Source of the DNA: Melioribacteraceae bacterium
GTDB taxonomy: Bacteria > Bacteroidota > Ignavibacteria > Ignavibacteriales > Melioribacteraceae
NCBI GenBank assembly: GCA_027030245.1
Contig: JALVFE010000038.1
Location: 1 to 64,000 of the forward strand
Length of the DNA stretch: 64,000 bases
Reading direction: 5' to 3'
In this document: piece after piece, positions 25,677-34,062 of the stretch
Position numbering within the stretch: the stretch's first letter is position 1
Layout: every line of letters begins with the position of its first letter
Made by a program: the position numbers and the translations under genes
Notes under the pieces: generated by a model
Database searches by the model: none
What the model was told of the DNA's origin: nothing
Seen by the model: only the letters and a program-made list of their open reading frames with translations

Positions 25677-26543
25677 TTAAAAATTATATACCAAACCAAG
25701 CCAAGGTATAAGCGGAAAACCGGAATGCGAATACGACTCTGAACCAACCGGGTAATAAAATCCGAACTCACCGGAAAGACTCTTACCGAACGCCCTTACT
25801 CCGAAAGACATAATACCGGAGTCGGCGGATGTAAGATAAATCAATTCCGAAATAAATTTTGTATGCCTGGAAGCCCTGTATTCTCCACCAATCATTATTA
25901 TTGCGAGATTCAAGTATTCGTCTTCAATAATCGGGCTGCCTATTCCAAAAGTTAACGACGCCCGCTTATAATCGAATGTGCCGGAACCGTAAACGAACGT
26001 TCCAAACGATTCGGATGGAACTCCCAAAAACAAAACTCCCGCCGACCCGCTAAATCCGCCTAATCTGGCGAACGTGAGTTTAGGTGAAAAGAATACGAGT
26101 TGAGACTTTCCGCCGGGTATTAACGAAACCCCTCCGGAAACTGAGAACCAATCGTTTATACCGAAGCCGACAAAAGGAAAAAACAATTCATAAACCGCAA
26201 TATATACTTGTTTGGCTTTAAGATTTTTTCCAGTCGGTGAAATAAACAAACGGTGACCGTTTAAGTCTTCGTTCCATAAGTTTTCAATTGCCTTTTCGGG
26301 ATAATCCGCGCGCTCGGCAATTTTTTCTTTCGGCACATTAATCTCCAAACCTTCTTCCGTAACTATTCTAATCGATTTTTCCGTTTCTTCCGAAACCGCG
26401 CCGTTTACAACCGTGCCGTCTTCTAATTTGAGTCTGATTGTATGCGTGCGGGTTGAATCGCTGTGGGCATATGCTTGATGATAAAAGATAAGCGAAAAAA
26501 ATATTGATACCAGCAAGATATTAAACGGCCGTTGCATAGACAT
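25677..26543 (-). CDS. Outer-membrane beta-barrel-like protein of unknown function
   Basis: A 288-residue protein with a signal peptide (about residues 1-26, ending AYAHSD). A small beta domain follows (about 30-75, with RLKLEDGTVVNGAV and NVPKEKIAE), like those that bind a surface partner or the peptidoglycan. The rest is a run of amphipathic strands ending GLVYNF, with the C-terminal aromatic expected of an outer-membrane barrel. The function is unknown. A second ATG at 26537 could be used instead; neither has a strong ribosome site. It converges on pncA with one base between the stops. Confidence 0.72.
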   Translation of the reverse strand: MSMQRPFNILLVSIFFSLIFYHQAYAHSDSTRTHTIRLKLEDGTVVNGAVSEETEKSIRIVTEEGLEINVPKEKIAERADYPEKAIENLWNEDLNGHRLFISPTGKNLKAKQVYIAVYELFFPFVGFGINDWFSVSGGVSLIPGGKSQLVFFSPKLTFARLGGFSGSAGVLFLGVPSESFGTFVYGSGTFDYKRASLTFGIGSPIIEDEYLNLAIIMIGGEYRASRHTKFISELIYLTSADSGIMSFGVRAFGKSLSGEFGFYYPVGSESYSHSGFPLIPWLGLVYNF

Positions 26544-27159
26544 CCAGGAATTTTATTAACAAAAATACAAATAATTAACAAAGGGACAAGGAATTCTTTG
26601 TCATCGAGTGTGTTTATTCAATACTATTCACTGTTGCCAGGATCGATACTTCAGCATTATGAATAGACGGTAATAGTTCACTATCGATTTCTTTAAACCC
26701 ACCCCTTCCCTCCCTTTGCAAAAGGGAGGGGGTTAGCTCCTCCCCTTTGAGAAAGGGGAGGTCGGGAGGGGTTTGAAATTCTTTAGTGAATTAAAATTAT
26801 TTCATTGTTGCCGGGGTTCTTACAAAGGGATTGTCTGAACATGATTAAATCTTTAACTTTTTCTTATTGAAGATTGAACCCCGCGACTTCAGTCGCGGGC
26901 TAAGAAATGCAAACCGAAGAGCAAGAAACCGTTTCATCGGTTTCCACAGCCAAAACCATGTTTTAGTTAAAGAATGCGAGATTTCTTTTTGTGATATAAA
27001 AACCGTTGAAACGGTTGGGGTTTATCTTTTTATGCTTATTCACTGGCTCACGGGGTTATCGCTTTTCCCACGGATAAATCCGTGGGGTTAGCGTGTGTTG
27101 AGAAGTAAGAAATGTAGGGACAAGGCATGCCTTGTCCCTACAAATTTGGTCATTCGATA
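26544..27159. repeat. Second non-coding repeat cluster: purine-rich and GC palindromes
   Basis: About 600 bases without a gene. From left to right: twin palindromes CCCTCCCTTTGCAAAAGGGAGGG (two arms around a short loop, 26708-26730) and CCTCCCCTTT...AAAGGGGAGG (26739-26761), followed by GGGAGGGGTTT; then four short palindromes CCGCGACTTCAGTCGCGG (26881-26898), AACCGTTTCATCGGTTT (26927-26943), AACCGTTGAAACGGTT (27001-27016) and CCCACGGATAAATCCGTGGG (27067-27086), spaced 30-70 bases apart; and finally a perfect 30-bp palindrome at 27113-27142. The same CCTCCCC/GGGGAGG unit recurs inside the next gene. Confidence 0.8.
27113..27142. repeat. Perfect 30-bp palindrome
   Basis: The 30 bases are identical to their reverse complement; the left half reads TGTAGGGACAAGGCA. 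It lies 17 bases after the stop of the minus-strand sorting-tail protein gene. It can form a hairpin with almost no loop, or extrude as a cruciform. There is no T-run, so it is not a standard terminator; it belongs with the other palindromic repeats nearby. Confidence 0.9.
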
Positions 27160-28272
27160 CTATTTCATCAAAATCATTTTCTTCGTTTGGGAAAATCCCC
27201 CGGCGGTAAGTTTGTAGAAATATAAACCGCTCGGGAGATTAACGGCATTAAAGTTAACGGAATAATAGCCCGGCGATTTTGCTTCGTTCACAAGTGTTGC
27301 AACTTCCCTTCCAAGAACATCGTAAATTTTAAGAGTCACGAACCCCTCCTCGGTCCTCCCCTTTGCCAAAGGGGAGGAAGTTGGGATTGAATATTTAATT
27401 GTTGTTGTGGGATTAAACGGGTTCGGGTAATTCTGACTCAATTCAAATTTATCCGGTGCGCCTACAAATACTTCCACAACCGGGGAATATTCGAACGAGC
27501 CGTCAACATCGACTTGTTTCAACCTGTAAAAATAATTTCCGTTATTTGCCGTATTATCAACAAAGGTGTAATTTTGAGGTGAGTTGCTGTTTCCGTGCCC
27601 TTTTACAAATCCCAACGTTTGCCAGTGGGTATTTTGCGATTTGTTAATTCTTTCTACGTAAAAACCGTAGTTGTTTACTTCCGTTGCAGTTTGCCATTTT
27701 AATTTCACGGTATTATTAAAAATTGTAGCCGAAAATGATATAAGTTCAACAGGAAGTCCAGCATCTATATTTATTGTGGCAACATAATTTTGACTGTTGT
27801 TGCTATCATAAACTCGATCATTATTATCAGTATCATCTACATAAAACCATACATGCAAATAATATGTTTGGCCCGCTTGAAGAACATTGGGATCAATTAC
27901 TTCAACCAAATTGTTCATTTCCTGCCATTTATCATTATTGCCGACAAGTTCTAAAAATGGCAGATTAATTGTTCCTGAGGAATATACTGTTCCCGTAGAT
28001 GCATCAGTTGTATTTTTAATTGCCCATTCTAAAGTTGCCTCATCACCGCTGTGATCGTAAGATTGCAGCTCCCCGCCTAATTTCAAACTGGTTACGTTGT
28101 TGAATACATGACCATTAAAATCGTTAGATTGAGCCGTTGCGCTACCGTTATACCAAGTTACTCCAGAATTATTTTGATTAACGACAATATATGAATCACC
28201 GCACCAACTCAGTTGTGCAATTGAAATGTTAGCAGTAATAAGCAAAAGTAAAAAAGTAAAAATTTTTCTCAT
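27160..28272 (-). CDS. Secreted protein with C-terminal type IX-type sorting tail
   Basis: A 370-residue exported protein. A signal peptide (residues 1-19, ending SIA) is followed by an unrecognised beta-rich domain (about 20-185) containing WYNGSATAQSNDF. Next is a fibronectin-like segment (about 190-265, ELISFSATIFNNTVKLKW and NYGFYVERI), then the sorting tail with SQNYPNPFNPTTTIKYS, LKIYDVLGREVATLVNE, SGLYFYKLTAGGF and final KKMILMK. The tail directs export and attachment by the type IX pathway. Residues about 298-311 (SSPLAKGRTEEG) are encoded by a palindromic repeat (27341-27381) also found between genes nearby. The ATG at 28272 has GGGAG five bases upstream and is preferred to 28302. 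Confidence 0.88.
   Translation of the reverse strand: MRKIFTFLLLLITANISIAQLSWCGDSYIVVNQNNSGVTWYNGSATAQSNDFNGHVFNNVTSLKLGGELQSYDHSGDEATLEWAIKNTTDASTGTVYSSGTINLPFLELVGNNDKWQEMNNLVEVIDPNVLQAGQTYYLHVWFYVDDTDNNDRVYDSNNSQNYVATINIDAGLPVELISFSATIFNNTVKLKWQTATEVNNYGFYVERINKSQNTHWQTLGFVKGHGNSNSPQNYTFVDNTANNGNYFYRLKQVDVDGSFEYSPVVEVFVGAPDKFELSQNYPNPFNPTTTIKYSIPTSSPLAKGRTEEGFVTLKIYDVLGREVATLVNEAKSPGYYSVNFNAVNLPSGLYFYKLTAGGFSQTKKMILMK
27341..27381. repeat. Palindromic repeat inside a coding sequence
   Basis: The plus strand reads aacccctcctcggt, then cctcccctttg, then ccaaaggggagg. It matches the intergenic copy at 26739-26774 in inverse orientation (CTCCCCTTT paired with AAAGGGGAG, followed by a GAGGGGTT flank). 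Here it is read in frame and adds about 14 residues between the conserved KYSIP and VTLKIYD of the sorting tail, a place where relatives vary in length. Confidence 0.8.
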
Positions 28273-28363
28273 ATTGACTCCCGGTTTGTTATAGATTTTC
28301 AATCGGCTGAATAAATTAATATTTAGTAGTAGAGAAAATCAATAAGACTTTTTAAAATTTCGA

Positions 28364-29599
28364 TTAGCGATTGGATAAAATGATAACTGTAACTTCCGGA
28401 GTTGAATTATAACGCAAAGGTGCGATGGACATACCGAGTCCGCGCGTAACAATCATCAACATTTTGCCGAACTTAAAATTTCCCCGCATGTACGGGGTTT
28501 CAACTTGGGTTGGAGAAATATTCCCGGTTGGAAATAGAAATGTCATTTGTCCGCCGTGGGTATGACCGCATAAATACAAATCGTATCCGTGTTCCTTTGC
28601 CGCATCAATTAAATATTGGCGCGGTTGGTGCGTGAGAAATATTTTTAAATCGTGTTTGGAAGAATCCGCAACCAATTTTGATAAAATCTCCGGCATAATT
28701 CTTTGTACGTACGTGTTTGTAACAAAGGTTATTCCGATTTTCGCAGTATCAACGTTTAACGTTAGCCGGTCGTTATCCAGCATTAAAACGTTATGCTTTG
28801 CCAGTGCGGTTTCAACTTCGTGCAGACTCCGTTCGTTGTCGAATCTGTAAGCCCAATTGTCGTGGTCGCCCACGCAACTGTAAATTCCGTATTTGGAATG
28901 CACTTTCCCGAGATGTTCCGCACTTGTTTTTATAAAATCCGGAGTGTTGGTTATCATATCGCCGGCAATTAAAACCAAATCGGGATTAGTTGCGTTTACG
29001 GAATCGATGAATTTATTTAACCGTTTATCGTCAGTGTATCTGTCGGCTTGAATATCCGAAATGAAGGTAATTTTAAATCCATTTAAAACTTCCGGCAAAT
29101 CCGGTTTAACATATTTGATTGTTCTTACTTCAACCGTATTGTAATCGTAAATTACACGCGCAGGCACGTAAATCAAAAATATCAACAAAAGCGAAATAAA
29201 TGTAATGGATTCCGTTTTATCAATCTTATCACTGTTTTTACCGGAACGGCGAATCACAAAAAATATAATCTTAAATAAAATAAATATTAAGGTTGTTTGA
29301 ACAACAACGAGCATCCCGATCCAGAACGGATATTGAACCAGATAATCGTAAAGAACATTTGCGGGAAGTAAAAACTCGCGCGAGCCTTTAAGAACGGCAT
29401 ATAAAATAAGAATCAGAGCCGATACCGGAAAAGCGTTTAGTATAACAAGAATTATTCTTTTCCCGGTTCGCAAAAGTTTTTCGTCGGTTCCGGGAAATAA
29501 TTGTTTTATTGATTTTACGGTTTTCTTTACGAAATAATATTCGGCAAATCCCGCAAGTAAAAGAACAAGAAAAACTTTTATGGCGAATGATACAGACAT
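28364..29599 (-). CDS. Membrane-anchored metallophosphoesterase (YkuE-like)
   Basis: A 411-residue protein with four N-terminal membrane helices (about residues 3-150), followed by a calcineurin-like phosphoesterase domain. The dinuclear metal site is visible as FISDIQADR, VLIAGDMITNTPD, VGDHDNW, FLTHQPRQY and LCGHTHGGQ. Relatives hydrolyse lipid-linked or other phosphoesters at the membrane surface; the substrate is unknown here. The ATG at 29599 has AAGGA seven bases upstream; an upstream in-frame start at 29638 is rejected. It lies 75 bases downstream of the Mut7-C gene and may be part of the same run. Confidence 0.9.
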   Translation of the reverse strand: MSVSFAIKVFLVLLLAGFAEYYFVKKTVKSIKQLFPGTDEKLLRTGKRIILVILNAFPVSALILILYAVLKGSREFLLPANVLYDYLVQYPFWIGMLVVVQTTLIFILFKIIFFVIRRSGKNSDKIDKTESITFISLLLIFLIYVPARVIYDYNTVEVRTIKYVKPDLPEVLNGFKITFISDIQADRYTDDKRLNKFIDSVNATNPDLVLIAGDMITNTPDFIKTSAEHLGKVHSKYGIYSCVGDHDNWAYRFDNERSLHEVETALAKHNVLMLDNDRLTLNVDTAKIGITFVTNTYVQRIMPEILSKLVADSSKHDLKIFLTHQPRQYLIDAAKEHGYDLYLCGHTHGGQMTFLFPTGNISPTQVETPYMRGNFKFGKMLMIVTRGLGMSIAPLRYNSTPEVTVIILSNR

Positions 29600-29673
29600 T
29601 AAAATTCCTTGGAAATTAAAAGTTACAATATTAGACAAACGAAGGTAAGAAAAGTTCGGATAAATGACGAATT

Positions 29674-30417
29674 TTATCCGGTGTGCAAGTAAGGGTTTAA
29701 TATTTTAAACATTTTATCGTAATGGGTTCCTTTCCAATAAATTTTATTGCATTGTTTACAAATTGAAAACTCGTTTTGTCTTTCTTTTACTTTCGGCGGT
29801 ATACGGTTGATAATTTTTTCTTTCTCAATTTTTTCGAGCGTTGAATTGCAAATTAAACATCTGGTAAAAGGTTTAATGCTTTTTTCAAGATGAAAACGTT
29901 CGATTACTTCTTCCAATTGTTTTTCCGCTTTAATGTTTCTTACGAAATAACCATGCGTAATTTCCTTTCTTTTCAATAATCCGGTGTCTCTTGTTAATAT
30001 CGTTCTTTTTTCGGTTATCGAAATTCTGGTTATGCTTTCGTCGTCGTATTTGTTATTGTAACTTGTATCGAAACCCGCAATTCTCATTAACTTTGCCAGT
30101 TTGCCGAGATGAATATCCAGCACGAATTTCGGTTGGCGCAGCGGTTCCGGACGAAGATGCTGAATTCCGGAAATATCCATCGATTCGAAAACGGGGTAAA
30201 CACTGATCCGGTCTTCGTCCTGAACGATATAATTGAAATCAACCGAAACGCCGTTGGCTAAAATCAAATCTATTTCCGTATGCGGCACTCCGAGCGATTC
30301 AATCATGTCTTTAACCGAAGCGCGATCCGTGAACGTATGCGTAAATGTTGTCTTTCTTTTTTTCCGGGGCAGAAAATCGTTCAGTTCTTCGTAAAATCTG
30401 AAGTATGCTTTTTTCAT
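29674..30417 (-). CDS. Mut7-C RNase-domain protein with N-terminal ubiquitin-like domain
   Basis: A 247-residue protein. The N-terminal part (about 1-85) is the Mut7-C ubiquitin-like fold (AYFRFYEELNDFLP, PHTEIDLILANG, and EDRISVYPVFE). The rest is a PIN-like Mut7-C RNase domain with acidic residues (FVLDIHLGKLAKLMRIAGFD, YDDESI, TRDTGLL) and a C-terminal zinc ribbon (RCLICN and CKQCNKIYW). Relatives are predicted RNases or toxins-like nucleases without a fixed role. The ATG at 30417 is one base after the stop of the DUF1853 gene, so the two are tightly coupled; the longer frame from 30462 is rejected. Confidence 0.87.
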   Translation of the reverse strand: MKKAYFRFYEELNDFLPRKKRKTTFTHTFTDRASVKDMIESLGVPHTEIDLILANGVSVDFNYIVQDEDRISVYPVFESMDISGIQHLRPEPLRQPKFVLDIHLGKLAKLMRIAGFDTSYNNKYDDESITRISITEKRTILTRDTGLLKRKEITHGYFVRNIKAEKQLEEVIERFHLEKSIKPFTRCLICNSTLEKIEKEKIINRIPPKVKERQNEFSICKQCNKIYWKGTHYDKMFKILNPYLHTG

Positions 30418-30418
30418 G

Positions 30419-31372
30419 TTAAGTCTGTGATAAATCGTTTGGCCAATTGTTTGACACAACAAAACCGCGTGAAGTTTCGAACGGAATGTTTTCTTTTGTG
30501 TTCACTTCGGAAATAAGAACAGGATAATAATTCGATTTGAAGTAATGTTTTAATTTACCGTACAAAGTCCCGGAATCCATTATTTCATGCGGGTTAGGAT
30601 TGTAAACGCGCGATACCCAATTTTTCCTTTCCACAACAATCCATTTAGAATTCCGGGATTCTAAAAATTTTTCGATGCCGGAAAAACGAACCCACCATCC
30701 GGTTAAATGGTTAACGTGCGAATTTTTAACGGGCACAAAATTACCGGCAAAATAATTTCCGGCGAGATAAAAGAAATATCCTTTCAGCAAAATTATTTTT
30801 TCCAATTTTCCGTTTATGCCCAACCCATTAAGAATTTCTACGGATTCAGGTTTTTCTGAAAGTAACATTTGTTCTTCCAGCAGTTTTCTCAATTTCACGT
30901 CAAGATTATCGATTCCGTTCGGTCCGAATAAATCAATCCATTCTCCCGAATTGTGTAACGCCAAATAAAATTTACCGGCAACTTCCAGGTGAATGAATTT
31001 CCCGTTTGTTTTATCCTGTAAAATAAAATCGAACTCACCGCGGGTTTTACCGCCGGAATTTATTTGAAGGTTGGAAACAATTAATTTGTAAGGGTGAATT
31101 CCGTTTTGTAACCAAAATTTCACTAAGTTTTCGAAATATTTACCGATCAGTCTTGAGTTTTCTTCGGAAATAAATTTGGTTAGAACGGTTGGGTTGTCGT
31201 CCAGATTTTTCAGATAAATGCCGGTATCATTTTTTGTGCGTAATAGAAATGAACCGTTGTCAAAATGTATATTGTTTCGTGAAGGTATGTTCATCAAAAC
31301 CGGGGAATGAATTACCCAAGCCAAATCCCGCACAATCTGATTACGGAATTTATAGAGACCTTCGGGATTCAT
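30419..31372 (-). CDS. DUF1853 family protein
   Basis: A 317-residue cytoplasmic protein. The first 110 residues match the DUF1853 pattern: KFRNQIVRDLAWVIHSPVLM, then ENSRLIGKYFENLVKFWL, and TRGEFDFILQD followed by HLEVAGKFYL. The GEFDFIL...HLEVAGKFYL arrangement (acidic residue, then E-x-A-x-K) is reminiscent of PD-(D/E)xK nucleases, an inference from pattern only. Function is unknown. It lies two bases after the enoyl-CoA hydratase and one base before the Mut7-C gene. Confidence 0.85.
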   Translation of the reverse strand: MNPEGLYKFRNQIVRDLAWVIHSPVLMNIPSRNNIHFDNGSFLLRTKNDTGIYLKNLDDNPTVLTKFISEENSRLIGKYFENLVKFWLQNGIHPYKLIVSNLQINSGGKTRGEFDFILQDKTNGKFIHLEVAGKFYLALHNSGEWIDLFGPNGIDNLDVKLRKLLEEQMLLSEKPESVEILNGLGINGKLEKIILLKGYFFYLAGNYFAGNFVPVKNSHVNHLTGWWVRFSGIEKFLESRNSKWIVVERKNWVSRVYNPNPHEIMDSGTLYGKLKHYFKSNYYPVLISEVNTKENIPFETSRGFVVSNNWPNDLSQT

Positions 31373-31374
31373 TA

Positions 31375-32142
31375 TTATTTTTTCTTTTTATTTTTGAAAT
31401 CTTCCAGAAATTTTCTGGTAAAATCGGAAAGCACGAGCCGCCCGCTGTTTTCGGCGCGTTGTTCCAAAAGTTCGTCCCAATGTTCCGTGTTTTCCCAAAA
31501 GATTTTCTTTAATGATTCAAGGGCTTCGGGACTTCTTCCGGCAAGGTTGGCGGCTAGATCATTCACAGCTTTGTCCAATTCTTCTTCGGTTGAAAATACA
31601 TCGTGATAGAATCCGCTTTCTTTTGCCCATTCGGCAGATCTCCATTCGCAATCGAGCGCCATGGTTTCGAATTTCTCCACACCTATTTTTCTTTCGATGG
31701 GCGGACCGACAACAAACGGACCGAGTCCCAAAGCAAGTTCGCTGAGCCGTAAAGACGCTTTTGTTGTAGCAAGGGCATAATCGGTGGAAGCAACCAGCCC
31801 TACGCCGCCGCCTACCACTTTATTGTGAATTCTTCCGATAATAATTTTTTTACACTTGCGCATTGAATTTATTAAACGCGCAAAACCCATAAAAAATTCT
31901 TTCCCTTGTTCGAAATTTTCGATACGCAAAAGTTCGTCGAAAGAAGCCCCGGCGCAAAAAGCTTTATCGCCCGAGCTTTTCAAAACAATTACGTTTACAT
32001 CCGGATTTCCGGAAAACTTGTTGAATGCTTCGGTCATTTCTTTTAACATGTAAGACGGCAGCGAATTGCTTTTCGGGTGATAAAATTCAATTGTGGCAAT
32101 TTTGTTTTGCACTGTAATTTCTATTTTTCCCAAATCGCTCAT
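31375..32142 (-). CDS. Enoyl-CoA hydratase/isomerase family protein
   Basis: A 255-residue crotonase-fold protein. The oxyanion-hole segments are visible as AFCAGASFDELLR and IHNKVVGGGVGLVASTDYAL. In the usual hydratase the second region carries a catalytic glutamate; here the segment RLSELALGLGPFVVGPPI has a glutamate at the expected helix start. A single catalytic acid suggests a different acyl-CoA reaction, such as methylglutaconyl-CoA hydration, but this is not certain. It is joined by one- to two-base gaps to the HAD phosphatase upstream and DUF1853 downstream. Confidence 0.88.
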   Translation of the reverse strand: MSDLGKIEITVQNKIATIEFYHPKSNSLPSYMLKEMTEAFNKFSGNPDVNVIVLKSSGDKAFCAGASFDELLRIENFEQGKEFFMGFARLINSMRKCKKIIIGRIHNKVVGGGVGLVASTDYALATTKASLRLSELALGLGPFVVGPPIERKIGVEKFETMALDCEWRSAEWAKESGFYHDVFSTEEELDKAVNDLAANLAGRSPEALESLKKIFWENTEHWDELLEQRAENSGRLVLSDFTRKFLEDFKNKKKK

Positions 32143-32143
32143 T

Positions 32144-32803
32144 TTAATTCCGTTGTAATTGTTGTAAAATTTCTTTCAGTTCGGGAAGTTTGTCGATTAT
32201 AAAATCAGGCTCTTCCGCTTTTATTTGTTCCGGTGTTCTGTAACCGAAAGTAACTCCGCAGGTTAAAGCTCCGACGTTTTTCCCGCATTGTATGTCCAAC
32301 TCGGAATCACCTACCATCAAAGTGTTTTCCGGATTTACCGATAACTCATTACAAATAAAATTGTAAGGTTCCGGCGAAGGTTTAATGGCAATTCCCGGGC
32401 GTCTTCCCAAAATCATATCGAAATAATCCGTGTATCGAAAATGTTCCAGAATCTTTTCCGCTTGATCTTGACCTTTCGTAGTAAGAAGTGCGGTTTTTAT
32501 TCCGCTGCTTTTGAGAAAGTTTAAAACTTCTTCAACGCCTTCGTACGGTTTCGAGTAATTAATAAAATCAAAGTATAAATTTTTGAATATGTAAATAAAT
32601 TCTTCGATGTCGTTCACTTCGATGTTTAGCGATTCGAACATATCTTTGAAATGATGACCGAGCAGCGCATAAAATTTTTGTTCGGGAATTACAACGTTAC
32701 GCCCGAGTTTTTTAAATGTTTTGATAACCGCATAATAAATATTGGCATGCGAGCTTATTAACGTTCCGTCCAAATCGAATATTACGGCATCTATTTTTTT
32801 CAA
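32144..32803 (-). CDS. HAD-superfamily phosphatase (phosphoglycolate phosphatase-like)
   Basis: A 219-residue haloacid dehalogenase-type hydrolase. Motif I is FDLDGTLISS near residue 9, motif II is LLTTKGQ, motif III is the lysine in AIKPSPEPYNF, and motif IV is VGDSELDIQCG. A helical cap lies between motifs I and II, as in phosphoglycolate phosphatase and similar housecleaning enzymes. The start is a TTG at 32803 with GGGAA upstream, and the Rossmann strand begins immediately after it. It heads the minus-strand run to enoyl-CoA hydratase, DUF1853 and Mut7-C. Confidence 0.9.
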   Translation of the reverse strand: MKKIDAVIFDLDGTLISSHANIYYAVIKTFKKLGRNVVIPEQKFYALLGHHFKDMFESLNIEVNDIEEFIYIFKNLYFDFINYSKPYEGVEEVLNFLKSSGIKTALLTTKGQDQAEKILEHFRYTDYFDMILGRRPGIAIKPSPEPYNFICNELSVNPENTLMVGDSELDIQCGKNVGALTCGVTFGYRTPEQIKAEEPDFIIDKLPELKEILQQLQRN

Positions 32804-32944
32804 TTTTGTTTCCCGGAATTAGTTTTGTTCAAACAATCGTGTAAAGATAAATAAATTTTACTCTTTTTGATTTTTTCTAAATGAGTAATTGGTTATTTTA
32901 ACTTATGAATTTTTGAAATTCTTTCACCAAAAAGAGGTTAAACG

Positions 32945-33991
32945 ATGATTGACAAAATTAGAGAATATCTCGGCAGTGACGCAGATGATCTGCTTACTTA
33001 CAAAGCAAAATTTCCGAAAGAGCAGCTTGTACTTCCGGGTCCGGATTTTGTTGACCGGGTATTTGCGCAAACCGACAGAAACATCAACGTATTAAAAAAT
33101 TTACAATGGATATTTAATACCGGTCGCCTTGCCGGAACGGGTTATTTATCTATTCTTCCGGTTGATCAAGGGATTGAGCATACAGCCGGCGCTTCTTTTG
33201 CTCCCAATCCGGCTTATTTCGATCCGGAAAATATTGTTAAGCTAGCAATAGAAGGCGGATGCAATGCGGTTGCTTCCACGCTGGGCGTTCTAGGAATGAC
33301 TGCAAGAAAGTATGCGCACAAAATTCCTTTCCTTGTAAAATTAAACCATAACGAACTGCTGACTTATCCGAATAAATACGATCAGATAATGTTTGCCGGG
33401 GTCGAACAAGCTTTCGATATGGGCGCCGCGGCTGTCGGAGCTACGATTTATTTCGGTTCGAAAGAAAGCAACAGACAAATCGTTGAAGTAAGCGAAGCAT
33501 TTCAATATGCGCACGAGCTCGGCATGGCTACGGTTTTATGGTGTTACTTAAGAAACTCCGATTTTAAAGCCGATAAAGATTATCATGTTGCCGCCGATTT
33601 AACTGGTCAAGCCAATCATCTTGGCGTTACAATTGAAGCCGACATTGTAAAACAAAAACTTCCGCAAAACAACGGCGGATTTAAAGCTTTGAAATTCGGC
33701 AAAACCCATCCGAAAATGTACGAAGATTTGGTAACCGATCATCCGATTGATTTAACGAGATATCAAGTAATTAACGATTACATGGGAAGAGCGGGATTGA
33801 TAAACAGCGGAGGTCCTTCGGGCGAAAACGATTTTGCCGATGCCACCAGAACAGCCGTAATTAACAAACGTGCCGGCGGTATGGGATTGATTTCGGGCAG
33901 AAAAGCATTCCAGAGACCGATGGAAGAAGGAATCAAATTACTGAATACGATTCAAGATGTTTATTTGTGCGATGAAGTAACTGTCGCTTAA
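32945..33991 (+). CDS. fbaB: Fructose-bisphosphate aldolase, class I (DhnA type)
   Basis: A 348-residue Schiff-base aldolase cleaving fructose 1,6-bisphosphate in glycolysis or forming it in gluconeogenesis. The DhnA-type wording is clear: [43 protein letters not shown] and [18 protein letters not shown]-like GAGGT stands about eight bases before the ATG. It is a single gene with a strong terminator at its end and a convergent lipoprotein gene. Confidence 0.95.
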   Translation: MIDKIREYLGSDADDLLTYKAKFPKEQLVLPGPDFVDRVFAQTDRNINVLKNLQWIFNTGRLAGTGYLSILPVDQGIEHTAGASFAPNPAYFDPENIVKLAIEGGCNAVASTLGVLGMTARKYAHKIPFLVKLNHNELLTYPNKYDQIMFAGVEQAFDMGAAAVGATIYFGSKESNRQIVEVSEAFQYAHELGMATVLWCYLRNSDFKADKDYHVAADLTGQANHLGVTIEADIVKQKLPQNNGGFKALKFGKTHPKMYEDLVTDHPIDLTRYQVINDYMGRAGLINSGGPSGENDFADATRTAVINKRAGGMGLISGRKAFQRPMEEGIKLLNTIQDVYLCDEVTVA

Positions 33992-34011
33992 TCGGAATAA
34001 TGGAATAATTT

Positions 34012-34061
34012 AAGGCTGTCTCTAAATTTTCGGAATAAATTTTTAAGAGACAGCCTTTTTT
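34012..34061. terminator. Terminator after the aldolase gene, shared with convergent gene
   Basis: AAGGCTGTCTCT (34012-34023) and AGAGACAGCCTT (34046-34057) form a perfect 12-bp stem around a 22-base loop, followed by a T-run. The plus-strand T-run and the minus-strand A/T flank both suit termination, and it lies between the aldolase stop and the stop of the lipocalin-like gene. Confidence 0.88.
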
Positions 34062-34062
34062 A

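Noticed and set aside
26739-26774. GC-rich twin palindrome considered as a transcription terminator
   Set aside because: No T-run follows in either direction, and a relative of it sits inside a coding region, so it is better seen as a repeat.
26867-27091. 74-codon plus-strand frame in the repeat cluster
   Set aside because: It reads through the short palindromes and has no ribosome site or family match.
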